A stretch of 64,000 nucleotides of DNA, from contig CACAIK010000006.1 in assembly GCA_902532525.1 (NCBI GenBank), positions 17,945 to 81,944 of the forward strand, read 5' to 3'. Below are positions 1 to 7,178 of the stretch, piece by piece. The position numbers and the translations under genes were made by a program. The number at the start of each line of letters is the position of its first letter. Positions within the stretch are counted from its first letter, which is position 1. Source of the stretch: an uncultured Pelagibacteraceae bacterium (GTDB lineage Bacteria; Pseudomonadota; Alphaproteobacteria; Pelagibacterales; Pelagibacteraceae). The notes under the pieces are model-generated. The model saw only the letters and a list, made by a program, of their open reading frames with translations, was not told where the DNA came from and searched no databases.

Positions 1-1
1 A

Positions 2-571
2 ACATTGGCATTCGTTGCTCCATTGGTCACAACTGCTCTTTCTCCATTTTTACTTAAAGAAAAAGTCGGATATAGACGGTGGACTGCTGTATTAGTCGGT
101 TTTTTTGGTATTTTGGTTGTTATAAGACCTGGAATTATAGAGATTAATCTTGCTAGTTTAGCAGCTGTTGGAACAGGCTGTTTTTACGGCTTTTATTTAA
201 TAATAACTCGAAAATTGCATTCAACAGATAGTCCTTTACTCACATTGTTGATTACGGGCGTAGTAGGGGCCATTATCGCATCTTTTTTTGTTCCTATTGT
301 TTGGATTAATCCTACTCCAATTCAATGGTCTTGGATGGCTCTGATGGGTATATTTGCCTGTTTAGGGCATATACTAATCATTTTATCTCTTCGTTACGCT
401 GATGCTTCGAAATTAGCACCATTTGGTTATTTTGAGATAATTACCAACCTTATTTTAGGATACTATGTGTTTTCGGATTTTCCAGATAAATATACTTTTA
501 TTGGTCTTTTCATAATTGTTTCATCTGGTTTATATGTTTTTAAAAGAGAATATTATCATAAATATAAGTAA
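2..571 (+). CDS. DMT-superfamily (EamA) permease, 5' end cut by window
   Basis: Carboxy-terminal 189 or so residues of a drug/metabolite-transporter family inner-membrane permease. The frame is open to the left edge of the window, so the first in-frame TTG at position 5 is not taken as the true start; the family is usually about 280-300 residues, so roughly a third is missing. What remains alternates hydrophobic helices with short charged turns, contains the LKEKVGYRRW segment that ends the first EamA repeat, and a second EamA repeat follows. The substrate cannot be told from sequence. The stop codon is followed by about 530 bases without a clear gene. Confidence 0.85.
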   Translation, partial: TLAFVAPLVTTALSPFLLKEKVGYRRWTAVLVGFFGILVVIRPGIIEINLASLAAVGTGCFYGFYLIITRKLHSTDSPLLTLLITGVVGAIIASFFVPIVWINPTPIQWSWMALMGIFACLGHILIILSLRYADASKLAPFGYFEIITNLILGYYVFSDFPDKYTFIGLFIIVSSGLYVFKREYYHKYK

Positions 572-1103
572 ATATATATGTACTATTTATTAATAAAATA
601 CTTTAATTATTGTATGTAAACTATTGTATTTATTATATTTTATATAATATCTAAACTATAGTTAAAATATTGTAAAATATAAGATAATGGAATAAAATTA
701 TAAAATTTATCAACTAGATATGTCCTGGTAATTAAAATTAATCAATAAATAGGCGCTTGTTTAAATTATAAAAATAGATAATGAAATTGGATTATGTGAT
801 AGGGGACAATATTCAATAAAATCAACAATTATGATGAAATTTTGGAACAAATCTATTGATAATAAAAACTTAGTTTTATTTTGATATGGGAATTTCTTAA
901 TATTAATTGATATAAATATACTAAAAAATAATAATTTTCTAAAAAAATTGCCGAAGTAATGCAATTTATGAATATAGCGTTTAATGCCCCAAATATAGGC
1001 CTAATTTAAAGATTTTATTTTATAAGCTGCAACCAATAGGGGAATTTAAAATTGTAATACTAAATGTTGTTAAATTTTAAAAAAACGTTGGTATTGCTAA
1101 CTT
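572..1103. other. AT-rich stretch without a convincing gene
   Basis: About 530 bases of very AT-rich DNA between the permease and the alkyltransferase. A 67-codon minus-strand frame at 761-964 has low-complexity Ile/Phe/Lys composition, no recognised motif and no ribosome-binding site, and is not called. On the plus strand short frames (from 781, 831 and 969) are broken by stops every 12-20 codons, which could be the remains of a decayed gene, but I cannot name a parent. No tRNA, strong hairpin or repeat was seen. Confidence 0.5.
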
Positions 1104-1379
1104 TTAGAGCAAAATACCTTCAGATTTGAGCAGTTTTTTCTTGGTTTTTATACCACCTTTTCCAGAATATCCTCCGAGAGACCCATCAGACCTAATTACT
1201 CTATGGCATGGTATTTTAGGAGCATATGGATTTTTTCCAATAGCATTAGCTACAGCTCTAACAGCTTTAGGCTTATTAATACCTTTTGCGACATCAGAAT
1301 AGGTTAAAACACTACCTTTTTTGATTGTTTTTAAGTATTTCCAAACCTTAATTTGAAATTTTGTACCTTTAAGGATCAT
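1104..1379 (-). CDS. methylated-DNA--cysteine S-methyltransferase, catalytic domain only
   Basis: A 91-residue protein equal to the DNA-binding and catalytic domain of the O6-alkylguanine-DNA alkyltransferase family. The active-site PCHRV is present with Cys58, so this is a methyl-accepting form and not an alkyltransferase-like protein, which would lack the cysteine. The helix-turn-helix with RAVANAIGKNP at 41-51 and the GYSGKGGIKTKKKLL tail are also visible. The amino-terminal domain of Ogt/Ada is absent, which is common in one-domain members. I chose ATG at 1379; a GTG at 1406 would lengthen it by nine residues but lies inside the terminator hairpin of the upstream RNA. The ATG sits two bases after that terminator's U-run and has no Shine-Dalgarno sequence, so expression may need read-through or another promoter. 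Confidence 0.85.
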   Translation of the reverse strand: MILKGTKFQIKVWKYLKTIKKGSVLTYSDVAKGINKPKAVRAVANAIGKNPYAPKIPCHRVIRSDGSLGGYSGKGGIKTKKKLLKSEGILL

Positions 1380-1381
1380 AT

Positions 1382-1427
1382 AAAAAAAAACCCTGTATCT
1401 CTGCACCTTTTCAGGTACAAAGATCAG
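1382..1427 (-). terminator. intrinsic terminator closing the structured RNA
   Basis: On the minus strand an 11-bp stem (1414-1424 with 1397-1407, two G-U pairs, loop UGAAAA) is extended by a CUG/CAG helix past one bulged A. It is followed at once by GG and nine U residues (1390-1382). The U-run stops two bases before the ATG of the alkyltransferase. Confidence 0.8.
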
Positions 1428-1575
1428 TAGTTTTTTGGCACGTCGTTGTATGCGCTACCGCCATGCCTTCCACCCCGCAATTTTAGCGCTACTCTGCGTG
1501 GTTTTCTGCCCTCTGGGCTTGAATCTCTCGATTTTTCCCCAGATGGTCAGTTAAGAGTTGCCTCTTAATTCATTT
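1382..1575 (-). ncRNA. unassigned structured RNA, about 190 nt, with own terminator
   Basis: By my count 55 of the 100 bases at 1441-1540 are G or C, in surroundings far richer in A and T, and no reading frame explains it. On the minus strand, hairpins follow one another: 1551-1568 (7 bp with a GCAA loop); 1513-1542 (CUGGG/CCCAG closing an inner AAUC-GAGA-GAUU hairpin); 1470-1501 (CCAC/GUGG plus GCA/UGC); 1437-1467 (GGCAUG/CGUGCC). It ends in an intrinsic terminator. CGGUAG at 1455-1460 can pair with CUACUG at 1425-1430, giving a pseudoknot that competes with the base of the terminator. A candidate -10 (TATGAT, complement of 1583-1588) puts the 5' end near 1575. It shows none of the hallmarks of tmRNA, RNase P RNA, SRP RNA, 6S RNA or the common riboswitches that I could check by eye. 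It could be a free small RNA or a leader of the alkyltransferase gene. Confidence 0.7.
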
Positions 1576-1662
1576 AACAGATTATCATAGTGCAAATATG
1601 ATTAGTATCACTTTATAGTTGATTATTAAGATTTTTTAACAGCTGTGAATAGCGTTAACAAA

Positions 1663-1869
1663 CTATCTAGGACCAACAAAAATTAGAATAAAATAAGATA
1701 AATAAAAAATTATTGTTAAAACAGATAAGAAATATACTTCTAGTGATTTTCCATTTTTTTTGTAAACCAAATAACTCAGTATAGTTAAACCTAAAGATAT
1801 TATTAAAAAATAGCTTGTAGGAATTTCACCATCTATAGTCATAAATTTTTGTTTTAATTCATTTGACAT
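1663..1869 (-). CDS. small two-helix membrane protein, unknown
   Basis: A 68-residue hypothetical protein. After a polar amino end it has two hydrophobic segments at about 19-37 and 45-65 separated by the charged KKNGKSLE turn, so a hairpin in the inner membrane is likely. I recognise no family. It starts at ATG 1869 and diverges from the recombinase gene, with a 55-base intergenic region that is mostly the 35-bp inverted repeat. The structured RNA follows on the same strand. There is no strong ribosome-binding site. It may be cargo of a small recombinase-linked element, but that is inference from position only. Confidence 0.5.
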   Translation of the reverse strand: MSNELKQKFMTIDGEIPTSYFLIISLGLTILSYLVYKKNGKSLEVYFLSVLTIIFYLSYFILIFVGPR

Positions 1870-1886
1870 TTAAAATCACTTGATAT

Positions 1887-1921
1887 ATTACTAATGATAA
1901 TTAATTGTTATCAATAGTAAT
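1887..1921. repeat. loxP-like inverted repeat beside the recombinase gene
   Basis: Arms ATTACTAATGATAA (1887-1900) and TTATCAATAGTAAT (1908-1921) are inverted copies matching at 13 of 14 positions around the 7-base asymmetric spacer TTAATTG. The last base is three bases before the recombinase ATG. The geometry (two 13-14 bp arms, 7-8 bp spacer) is that of core sites for Cre-type tyrosine recombinases. It could instead be an autoregulatory operator, or both. Confidence 0.65.
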
Positions 1922-1924
1922 TAT

Positions 1925-2878
1925 ATGAATGAACTGACAACAGACCTAAAATCACTTCATGAAGCAACTTTAAATAACCTTAAAAGCTCAAAGTCAAATA
2001 ATACTCTAAGAGCTTATAAATCAGACTTTAAAGACTTCGTAGCTTTTTGTGCTAAGCATGGATTAAATTCAATACCAACAGAACCAAAAATAGTTTCCTT
2101 GTACCTTACTCATCTCTCAAAAAATTCAAAAATAAGCACTTTAAGACGAAGATTAGTATCAATAAGCATGGTTCATAGGCTAAAAGGGCATTATCTAGAC
2201 ACAAAACATCCAATCATCGTTGAAAATTTAATGGGAATAAGAAGGGTCAAAGGAAGTATTCAAAAAGGTAAAAAACCTATATTAATCAATCATTTAAAAT
2301 CAATTATTAATGTAATAAATGAATATAAAACTGAGGAAATAAAAAAACTTAGAGATAAATCAATAATCTTAATTGGCTTCGGAGGAGGTTTTAGAAGAAC
2401 CGAGATCATTTCAATTGATTATGAGGATTTAGAATTTGTTCCTGACGGTTTAAAAATCACTGTTAAAAGATCAAAAACTGACCAATTCGGAGAAGGAATT
2501 ACTAAAGGACTGCCCTACTTCGAAAATGAAATTTACTGTCCTGTTACAAATCTAAAAAAATGGTTAGAAATTTCTAAAATTAATTCTGGACCTATTTTTA
2601 GAAGATTTTCTAAAGGTTTATCATTAATAAACAAAAGATTAACTGACCAATCAGTAGTTTTATTAATTAAAGAGTATTTAAAGTTAGCAGGTATCGAAAA
2701 CAAAAATTTTGCAGGTCATAGTTTAAGGTCAGGATTTGCTACAGTAGCTGCTGATTCAGGCGCTGATGAGAGAAGTATAATGGCTATGACAGGTCATAAA
2801 ACAACACAAATGGTAAGAAGATATATTAGAGAGGCAAATATATTTAAAAATAATGCATTAAATAAAATTAAAATATAA
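1925..2878 (+). CDS. Cre-like tyrosine site-specific recombinase
   Basis: A 317-residue tyrosine recombinase. The amino-terminal helical core-binding domain (about 15-110) contains SNNTLRAYKSDFKDFVAFC and resembles the corresponding part of phage P1 Cre more than XerC/XerD. The catalytic domain shows Arg157 in FRRTEI, Lys184 in RSKTDQ, His265 and Arg268 in GHSLRSG, His291 in TGHKT (the Trp315 position of Cre), and the nucleophile Tyr300 in RRYIREA. All catalytic positions are present, so the enzyme looks active. The ATG at 1925 follows a loxP-like inverted repeat directly, without a clear Shine-Dalgarno sequence. No excisionase, phage or transposase gene is near. Likely roles are integration and excision of a small element or resolution of multimers; which one cannot be told here. 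Confidence 0.9.
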   Translation: MNELTTDLKSLHEATLNNLKSSKSNNTLRAYKSDFKDFVAFCAKHGLNSIPTEPKIVSLYLTHLSKNSKISTLRRRLVSISMVHRLKGHYLDTKHPIIVENLMGIRRVKGSIQKGKKPILINHLKSIINVINEYKTEEIKKLRDKSIILIGFGGGFRRTEIISIDYEDLEFVPDGLKITVKRSKTDQFGEGITKGLPYFENEIYCPVTNLKKWLEISKINSGPIFRRFSKGLSLINKRLTDQSVVLLIKEYLKLAGIENKNFAGHSLRSGFATVAADSGADERSIMAMTGHKTTQMVRRYIREANIFKNNALNKIKI

Positions 2879-2883
2879 TAATC

Positions 2884-3921
2884 TTAAATTAACTTATCTC
2901 TGTATCCATCAATTTTTTTTGAAATATAATTATTAGTTAGGTAGAAATGTTTATAAATCCTTTTTTGTAAAGACTTTTTGAAAGACTCATTTTTAATAAG
3001 TTTTTCGATTGAATTTTCAATATTTTTAACAGTTAAAGTCTTTATTTTCATAGCTTTTGGAGATGCCTCACTAAGCCCACCTTTATCTGTAATAATGACA
3101 GCACATCCTGCACTTGAAGCTTCTAAAGCAGTCCTACCAAAAGGCTCATCCCATCGAGAACAAACTACTGAAATATCGGATTTCACAAACCATTTTGTAA
3201 CAACATTATATTTTTGGAAACCTAAGTTTTTCAAATTTTTATGTTCAAAAATATATTTTTCTCTAGGCTCATCACCGATCACTATAGCCTTCCAATCTGG
3301 ATTATTATTTAAGACATCTATAATAGCTTTTCCAAATAAATCGTACCCTTTAGAAGCATTTAATCTACCAACAAATAAAATTATTTTTTTTTTATTTTTA
3401 AAATTAATGATTTTTTTACTTGTTGATTGATTAATGACTTCAAGTTTATCGGTATTATATTTTTTATTTAATCCTTTTGTAAAATTTTTTAAGGTCCAAT
3501 CACTATTAAAAATTATTTTTTTTGTTTTGTTATATACATCAATTCTCTCTTTGGCTGTTTTTGATGATTTCATATCTAGCGGATTATTATGAAAATATAG
3601 AACAATATTATCATTTATCTTATAAATAGAATTTATGTAATCAGGTCTATTATGAACTTCTATTAGATTTGATTTTTTTATTTTTTCATTCTCCAAAAAT
3701 TTTTTTACATAAGTTGTACTGCTACTTCTGAAGAATAATTTTGAAAAATTTAAATTAGTATAATTAGGTAATAACTTTTTTTTAAAAGAAGTATTTCCAT
3801 ACACTTGAATATTTTTTTTATATTTGCTTAATTTGATAGTATCATTTAAAAAAAGTGAAACTGCACCTGCATAATTTGGAGTAAAATTCTCTTTATATGG
3901 TAGTAGAATTGAGATTTTCAT
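2884..3921 (-). CDS. family 4 (GT-B) glycosyltransferase
   Basis: A 345-residue cytosolic or peripheral-membrane glycosyltransferase of the GT1/GT4 type. The carboxy-terminal Rossmann domain starts at KKIILFVGRLNASKGYDLF and contains EPFGRTALEASSAGCAVI, the nucleotide-sugar-binding E-x7-E motif. The amino-terminal domain is the acceptor side and is less conserved. The acceptor is unknown; surface polysaccharide or lipid is usual. It overlaps the GIY-YIG gene upstream by four bases, so the two are translationally coupled, and its stop lies five bases from the convergent recombinase gene, so the border of the accessory segment falls just after it. Confidence 0.85.
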   Translation of the reverse strand: MKISILLPYKENFTPNYAGAVSLFLNDTIKLSKYKKNIQVYGNTSFKKKLLPNYTNLNFSKLFFRSSSTTYVKKFLENEKIKKSNLIEVHNRPDYINSIYKINDNIVLYFHNNPLDMKSSKTAKERIDVYNKTKKIIFNSDWTLKNFTKGLNKKYNTDKLEVINQSTSKKIINFKNKKKIILFVGRLNASKGYDLFGKAIIDVLNNNPDWKAIVIGDEPREKYIFEHKNLKNLGFQKYNVVTKWFVKSDISVVCSRWDEPFGRTALEASSAGCAVIITDKGGLSEASPKAMKIKTLTVKNIENSIEKLIKNESFKKSLQKRIYKHFYLTNNYISKKIDGYRDKLI

Positions 3922-4172
3922 TTATTAAAATGAGATTTTATTTTCTTTCTAAGTATATAATTTTTTTTAAGTTTGTATTCCTCTCGCATAGCTTTGGATT
4001 TTGTATCATAAACCTTACTATAGGCTATTATCCATTTTCTGCCTCTAGTAAATTTTGCTCCTTTCGAAGCATTGTGTTTAGCCAATCTTTTCTTTAAATT
4101 ATTAGTATATCCAACGTAGCTTAGGTATTTTTGTTTATTTTTAGATATGATTAAATAAACAAAGTATTTCAT
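3918..4172 (-). CDS. GIY-YIG domain protein, YhbQ/UPF0213-like
   Basis: An 84-residue single-domain protein of the GIY-YIG nuclease superfamily. It has the FVYLI strand and the YVGYTNNLKKRLAKHN segment (the YIG motif and following arginine). KFTRGR and the glutamate in the EEYKLKK helix supply the remaining conserved positions. The family is small and its members are suspected DNA nucleases whose target is not settled. The start codon at 4172 is three bases past the CCA end of tRNA-Glu on the same strand, so the gene is probably expressed from the tRNA transcript. It overlaps the following glycosyltransferase gene by four bases. Confidence 0.85.
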   Translation of the reverse strand: MKYFVYLIISKNKQKYLSYVGYTNNLKKRLAKHNASKGAKFTRGRKWIIAYSKVYDTKSKAMREEYKLKKNYILRKKIKSHFNK

Positions 4173-4174
4173 TT

Positions 4175-4249
4175 TGGCGGTCCCTAGGGGAATCGAACCC
4201 CTCTTTCATGGATGAAAACCATGTGTCCTAACCGATAGACGAAGGGACC
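4175..4249 (-). tRNA. tRNA-Glu (anticodon TTC), CCA encoded
   Basis: Cloverleaf on the minus strand: acceptor GGTCCCT/AGGGACC, anticodon stem CATGG/CCATG with loop TTTTCAT giving anticodon TTC, and T-loop GGTTCGATTCC. The discriminator G is followed by an encoded CCA (complement of 4175-4177). Confidence 0.95.
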
Positions 4250-4284
4250 AGAGATGGAGTTTCTATTGCAATTATTAAAAATAA

Positions 4285-5229
4285 TCAAGCTATAGGTTCC
4301 TCCCTTTTTACAATTTCTATTGTTGATTCTTTATGTGTGACAAGAGTTTCTGTAATAAATTTTGTATTTTCTTTTTTCACTGCTGCAATCATTTCAGTGT
4401 TGGTAATACCTGTCGCACAAAAAATACTATCTCCTTTAACGATTTCATTTAACTCATATTTTTTATTTAGGTCAGATATTCCCATTTTTTTTGCTCTATC
4501 TTTATCTTGATCAGTTACAAATAAAAATCTTCCCTGAAATTTACATCCATAAGCATCCAATGCTGCTGCAGAGATTACCCCTTCAGGACCCCCTCCAATA
4601 CCTAAAAATAAGTCTATATTATACTTATTATCAGTAACTAATAGAGCACCACAAATATCACCATCTGAAATTAATTTTAAATTTACTTTTAATGATTTTA
4701 ATTCTTTAATAATATCTTTATGTCTTGGTCTATCAAGAATACAAACTGTAAGTTCATTAATATTTTTATTTTTAGCTTCTGCAATATTGGAAATATTTTT
4801 TTTTATAGGATAATCTAAATCTGTCGCATCAAATGGAACATCTTTGCCCACTGCAATTTTATTCATATAAGTTTCTGGAGCATTAAATAAATTTCCTTTT
4901 TCTGAAATTGCTAATACAGATATAGCGCCTGGAATATTTTTTGCTGCAAAATTTGTTCCTTCAAGTGGGTCAACGGCTATATCTAAATATGGACCATTAC
5001 CCTTACCCAGTTTTTCACCTATATATAACATTGGTGCTTCATCTAGTTCGCCCTCACCTATCACTACTTCTCCGTTAATTTCTAAATTATTTAAATCATT
5101 TCTCATAGAGTCCGTTGCGGCTTTATCAGCAATTTTTTTGTCTTGTTTGCCAAGAAATTGATAACAATTAACTGCAGCTCTTGAAGTAACTTTTACAAGT
5201 TGATTAATCAGATATTTATCTAAAGACAT
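4285..5229 (-). CDS. glpX: class II fructose-1,6-bisphosphatase
   Basis: A 314-residue GlpX-type phosphatase that removes the 1-phosphate from fructose 1,6-bisphosphate in gluconeogenesis; in some bacteria the family also acts on sedoheptulose bisphosphate. The metal and phosphate-binding motifs GEGELDEAP (58-66) and DPLEGTN (87-93) are intact, as is the GGGPEGVISAAAL segment of the carboxy-terminal half. The length is typical. It shares one base with the upstream transporter gene (start 5229), so it belongs to the NDUFS4-like/transporter/glpX operon that begins after tRNA-Pro. The stop is 35 bases before tRNA-Glu. Confidence 0.93.
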   Translation of the reverse strand: MSLDKYLINQLVKVTSRAAVNCYQFLGKQDKKIADKAATDSMRNDLNNLEINGEVVIGEGELDEAPMLYIGEKLGKGNGPYLDIAVDPLEGTNFAAKNIPGAISVLAISEKGNLFNAPETYMNKIAVGKDVPFDATDLDYPIKKNISNIAEAKNKNINELTVCILDRPRHKDIIKELKSLKVNLKLISDGDICGALLVTDNKYNIDLFLGIGGGPEGVISAAALDAYGCKFQGRFLFVTDQDKDRAKKMGISDLNKKYELNEIVKGDSIFCATGITNTEMIAAVKKENTKFITETLVTHKESTIEIVKREEPIA

Positions 5230-6227
5230 TAAATATTTTCAACAGTGGATTCTTCTAAATTATATTTCAATCTAGCTTCAAATTCACTTAATCTTTTCCA
5301 AACTGAAATTAATTCTACTATTGTAGACCAGCTTCTAACTAAATATTGTAATGAATTTTCAACTCGTCCAAATGCTCTGGTTATTTGTTGAACAAAACCC
5401 AAAGTAATCGCACCTGATACAATAGTTGGTGCTAAAGCCAAATATGGAACAATTACCATACCTTGGAAATAACTCCACTTGACTGCATTAAAATATAAAT
5501 AGTGAAAATATGATTTATAGTGAATACCTCTTACTCTATCATATAATTGACCTATAGTTGGTGGAGCTGCCCTTATAGGATCATCTTCTCCATGAACTAA
5601 TTCTTTCCTATAACCAGCTTCTTCTTTTTGAATATCATATTCAATACCAGGCAATTTAATACCTACAGCCGCTAATAAAACTGTTCCACCAAGTGCAGAT
5701 ATTATTGCAACCCAAACTAAAGCATGATCAACTTCTCCAATCCATGGAAGTACATCGACTTGTTTAGATAATCCCCATAATATTGGCAGGAAGGCTACTA
5801 AAGTCATTATACTATCTAGAAGTCCAACACCAAGACCCTCCATTATTCTTGCAAATTTTAAAGTGTCTTCTTGAACTCTTTGCGAAGCCCCTTCAGTTAA
5901 ACGAGCTTTTAGCCATTGAGAGTGATAATATTCAGCCATTGAAGTTCTCCACCTAAACACCCAATGAGATACAAAAAATCCAGTTACAATCGCAATTATA
6001 ATCCAAAGCCCTGCAACTTTTGCAAATGTAAACAAATATCCAATAAATTCGGTTTCTGTGACCGAACCAGGTTCTGTTAAAGCTTTTTGAAGAGTATCGT
6101 AAAATTCACCAAACCATTCATTAATTTTTACATCTAATTGTACTTGATACCAAGTTGAAACTAATATGAAGATTGATCCAAATATACTCCAACCGTACCA
6201 TTTTCTTTCTGTAAAAAATTTAAACAT
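5229..6227 (-). CDS. SbmA/BacA-like inner-membrane peptide transporter
   Basis: A 332-residue polytopic protein of the SbmA/BacA-like family. It has the FFTERKWYGWSI start, several long hydrophobic helices, and the FRWRTSMAEYYHSQWL and EEAGYRKELV blocks that correspond to the first part of an ABC-exporter membrane domain. There is no ATPase domain; E. coli SbmA is a proton-driven importer of peptide antibiotics that also lacks one. It is shorter than SbmA (406). The substrate in this organism is unknown. The gene lies between the NDUFS4-like gene and glpX with one-base overlaps on both sides. Confidence 0.85.
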   Translation of the reverse strand: MFKFFTERKWYGWSIFGSIFILVSTWYQVQLDVKINEWFGEFYDTLQKALTEPGSVTETEFIGYLFTFAKVAGLWIIIAIVTGFFVSHWVFRWRTSMAEYYHSQWLKARLTEGASQRVQEDTLKFARIMEGLGVGLLDSIMTLVAFLPILWGLSKQVDVLPWIGEVDHALVWVAIISALGGTVLLAAVGIKLPGIEYDIQKEEAGYRKELVHGEDDPIRAAPPTIGQLYDRVRGIHYKSYFHYLYFNAVKWSYFQGMVIVPYLALAPTIVSGAITLGFVQQITRAFGRVENSLQYLVRSWSTIVELISVWKRLSEFEARLKYNLEESTVENI

Positions 6228-6508
6228 TATTTTGTAAAATTATCAGCGTAAGATTTTAAAGTAACTTTTCTTTTATTCGGTTCTATTAATTCAAAATCAA
6301 TATTATTTTTTTTTGCATACTCAATTGCTAATTCTTTAGTAGAAAACTCTAATTTTAATTCGCCATAAGTGTCAGTAGAACTCTCCCACCCCATCAAAGG
6401 ATTAGTGCCTGGATCATCAGTAACATATTCTATAATCCATTTATCAAATTTCTTTAATCCTGACTGCATAGCAGTTTTAGATGGCTTATAAATTTTTGCT
6501 TTTTTCAT
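6227..6508 (-). CDS. NDUFS4-like complex I accessory subunit
   Basis: A 93-residue protein of the ETC complex I subunit (NDUFS4, 18 kDa) family, an accessory subunit of NADH:quinone oxidoreductase found in mitochondria and alphaproteobacteria. Visible family features are AKIYKPSKTAMQSG, the WIIEYV strand, NPLMGWESSTD with the conserved GW, and LEFSTKELAIEYAKK. The frame runs on upstream to 6556, but that part is encoded by tRNA-Pro, so I chose ATG 6508. It lies just downstream of tRNA-Pro and overlaps the transporter gene by one base. Confidence 0.88.
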   Translation of the reverse strand: MKKAKIYKPSKTAMQSGLKKFDKWIIEYVTDDPGTNPLMGWESSTDTYGELKLEFSTKELAIEYAKKNNIDFELIEPNKRKVTLKSYADNFTK

Positions 6509-6512
6509 AAAG

Positions 6513-6589
6513 TGGTCGGGGTGGTAGGATTCGAACCTACGGCCCCTTGGTCCCAAACCAAGTGCGCTACCAGGCTGCGCTACACCCCG
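6513..6589 (-). tRNA. tRNA-Pro (anticodon TGG), CCA encoded
   Basis: Minus-strand cloverleaf: acceptor CGGGGTG/CACCCCG, D-arm GCGCAGCCTGGTAGCGC, anticodon stem CTTGG/CCAAG with loop TTTGGGA (anticodon TGG), T-arm GTAGGTTCGAATCCTAC, discriminator A and encoded CCA. Confidence 0.96.
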
Positions 6590-6684
6590 AATGCAGTACT
6601 AATACAGTAGATAAAAAAAATTTCAAAGTATATTAATTACTATTTAAAAGGATATTTTATGAAATTTGCTATATATAAGTATCT

Positions 6685-7176
6685 ATGATCATTGAATGTC
6701 CAGCTTGTTCTAAGAAGTTCAATATTGATGAAAAGTTAATACCAAGTGAGGGTAGACTTTTAAAGTGCGGCAATTGCGAACATACGTGGTTTTATAAAAA
6801 AGAAGAAAAAATAAATTTAGCGGCTGAAAAAACAAAAATAAGTCAAATTGATGAAAATAAATCAGAGATCAATATAGAACCAGTTGAAGAACCTATAAAA
6901 CAAACAAAAAAAACAAAAAAAATTTCAAAAAAATCTTCAACAAAAATGAGTAAATCAAAAGAATTAGTGTCTATTGATAAAAGTTCTGTTTCAAGAGAAA
7001 ACAATATTATAAAAAAAATATTTCTGGTAATTGTTTCATTTATCGCATTTATTTTACTTATAGACACTTTTAAAAATCAGATATCTGTTATATTTCCTGG
7101 CATATTACAAATGTCAGATAGTTTGTATCTAGTAATAAATGACTTGAAATTATTTATTAAAGATTTAGTCAGGTAA
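6685..7176 (+). CDS. MJ0042-type zinc-ribbon membrane protein
   Basis: A 163-residue protein. It begins with a small zinc ribbon (Cys5-x2-Cys8 and Cys28-x2-Cys31, in the pattern ECPACSKKF and KCGNCEHTW) typical of the MJ0042 family. A long Lys/Glu/Ser-rich linker follows at about 40-105, then one transmembrane helix (about 111-130, IFLVIVSFIAFILLI) and a short tail. Such proteins are common in alphaproteobacteria, where their role is not known. It is two bases upstream of nhaA on the same strand and probably forms one transcript with nhaA and the peroxidase gene. Confidence 0.8.
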   Translation: MIIECPACSKKFNIDEKLIPSEGRLLKCGNCEHTWFYKKEEKINLAAEKTKISQIDENKSEINIEPVEEPIKQTKKTKKISKKSSTKMSKSKELVSIDKSSVSRENNIIKKIFLVIVSFIAFILLIDTFKNQISVIFPGILQMSDSLYLVINDLKLFIKDLVR

Positions 7177-7178
7177 AA

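Noticed and set aside
761..964. 67-codon minus-strand frame in the AT-rich gap
   Set aside because: Low-complexity composition, no motif, no ribosome-binding site, and stop-poor frames are expected by chance in such DNA.
1382..1575. Identification of the structured RNA as tmRNA, RNase P RNA, SRP RNA or 6S RNA
   Set aside because: No tag-coding segment ending in Ala-Ala, no GAGGAAAGUCC or ACAGAA blocks, no GGAAGGAAGCAGCC-type loop, and serial hairpins in place of the long 6S rod.
1581..1612. A second recombinase site upstream of the structured RNA
   Set aside because: It shares only fragments such as CTA(A)TGATAA with the 35-bp site, its arms match at 8 of 12 positions, and it is better explained as a promoter.
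1925..4172. Prophage or tRNA-integrated island at tRNA-Glu
   Set aside because: No phage structural or excision genes, and I saw no duplicated tRNA-Glu end near the recombinase.
6509..6556. Longer amino end for the NDUFS4-like protein
   Set aside because: This part of the frame is tRNA-Pro sequence; ATG 6508 gives the family start.
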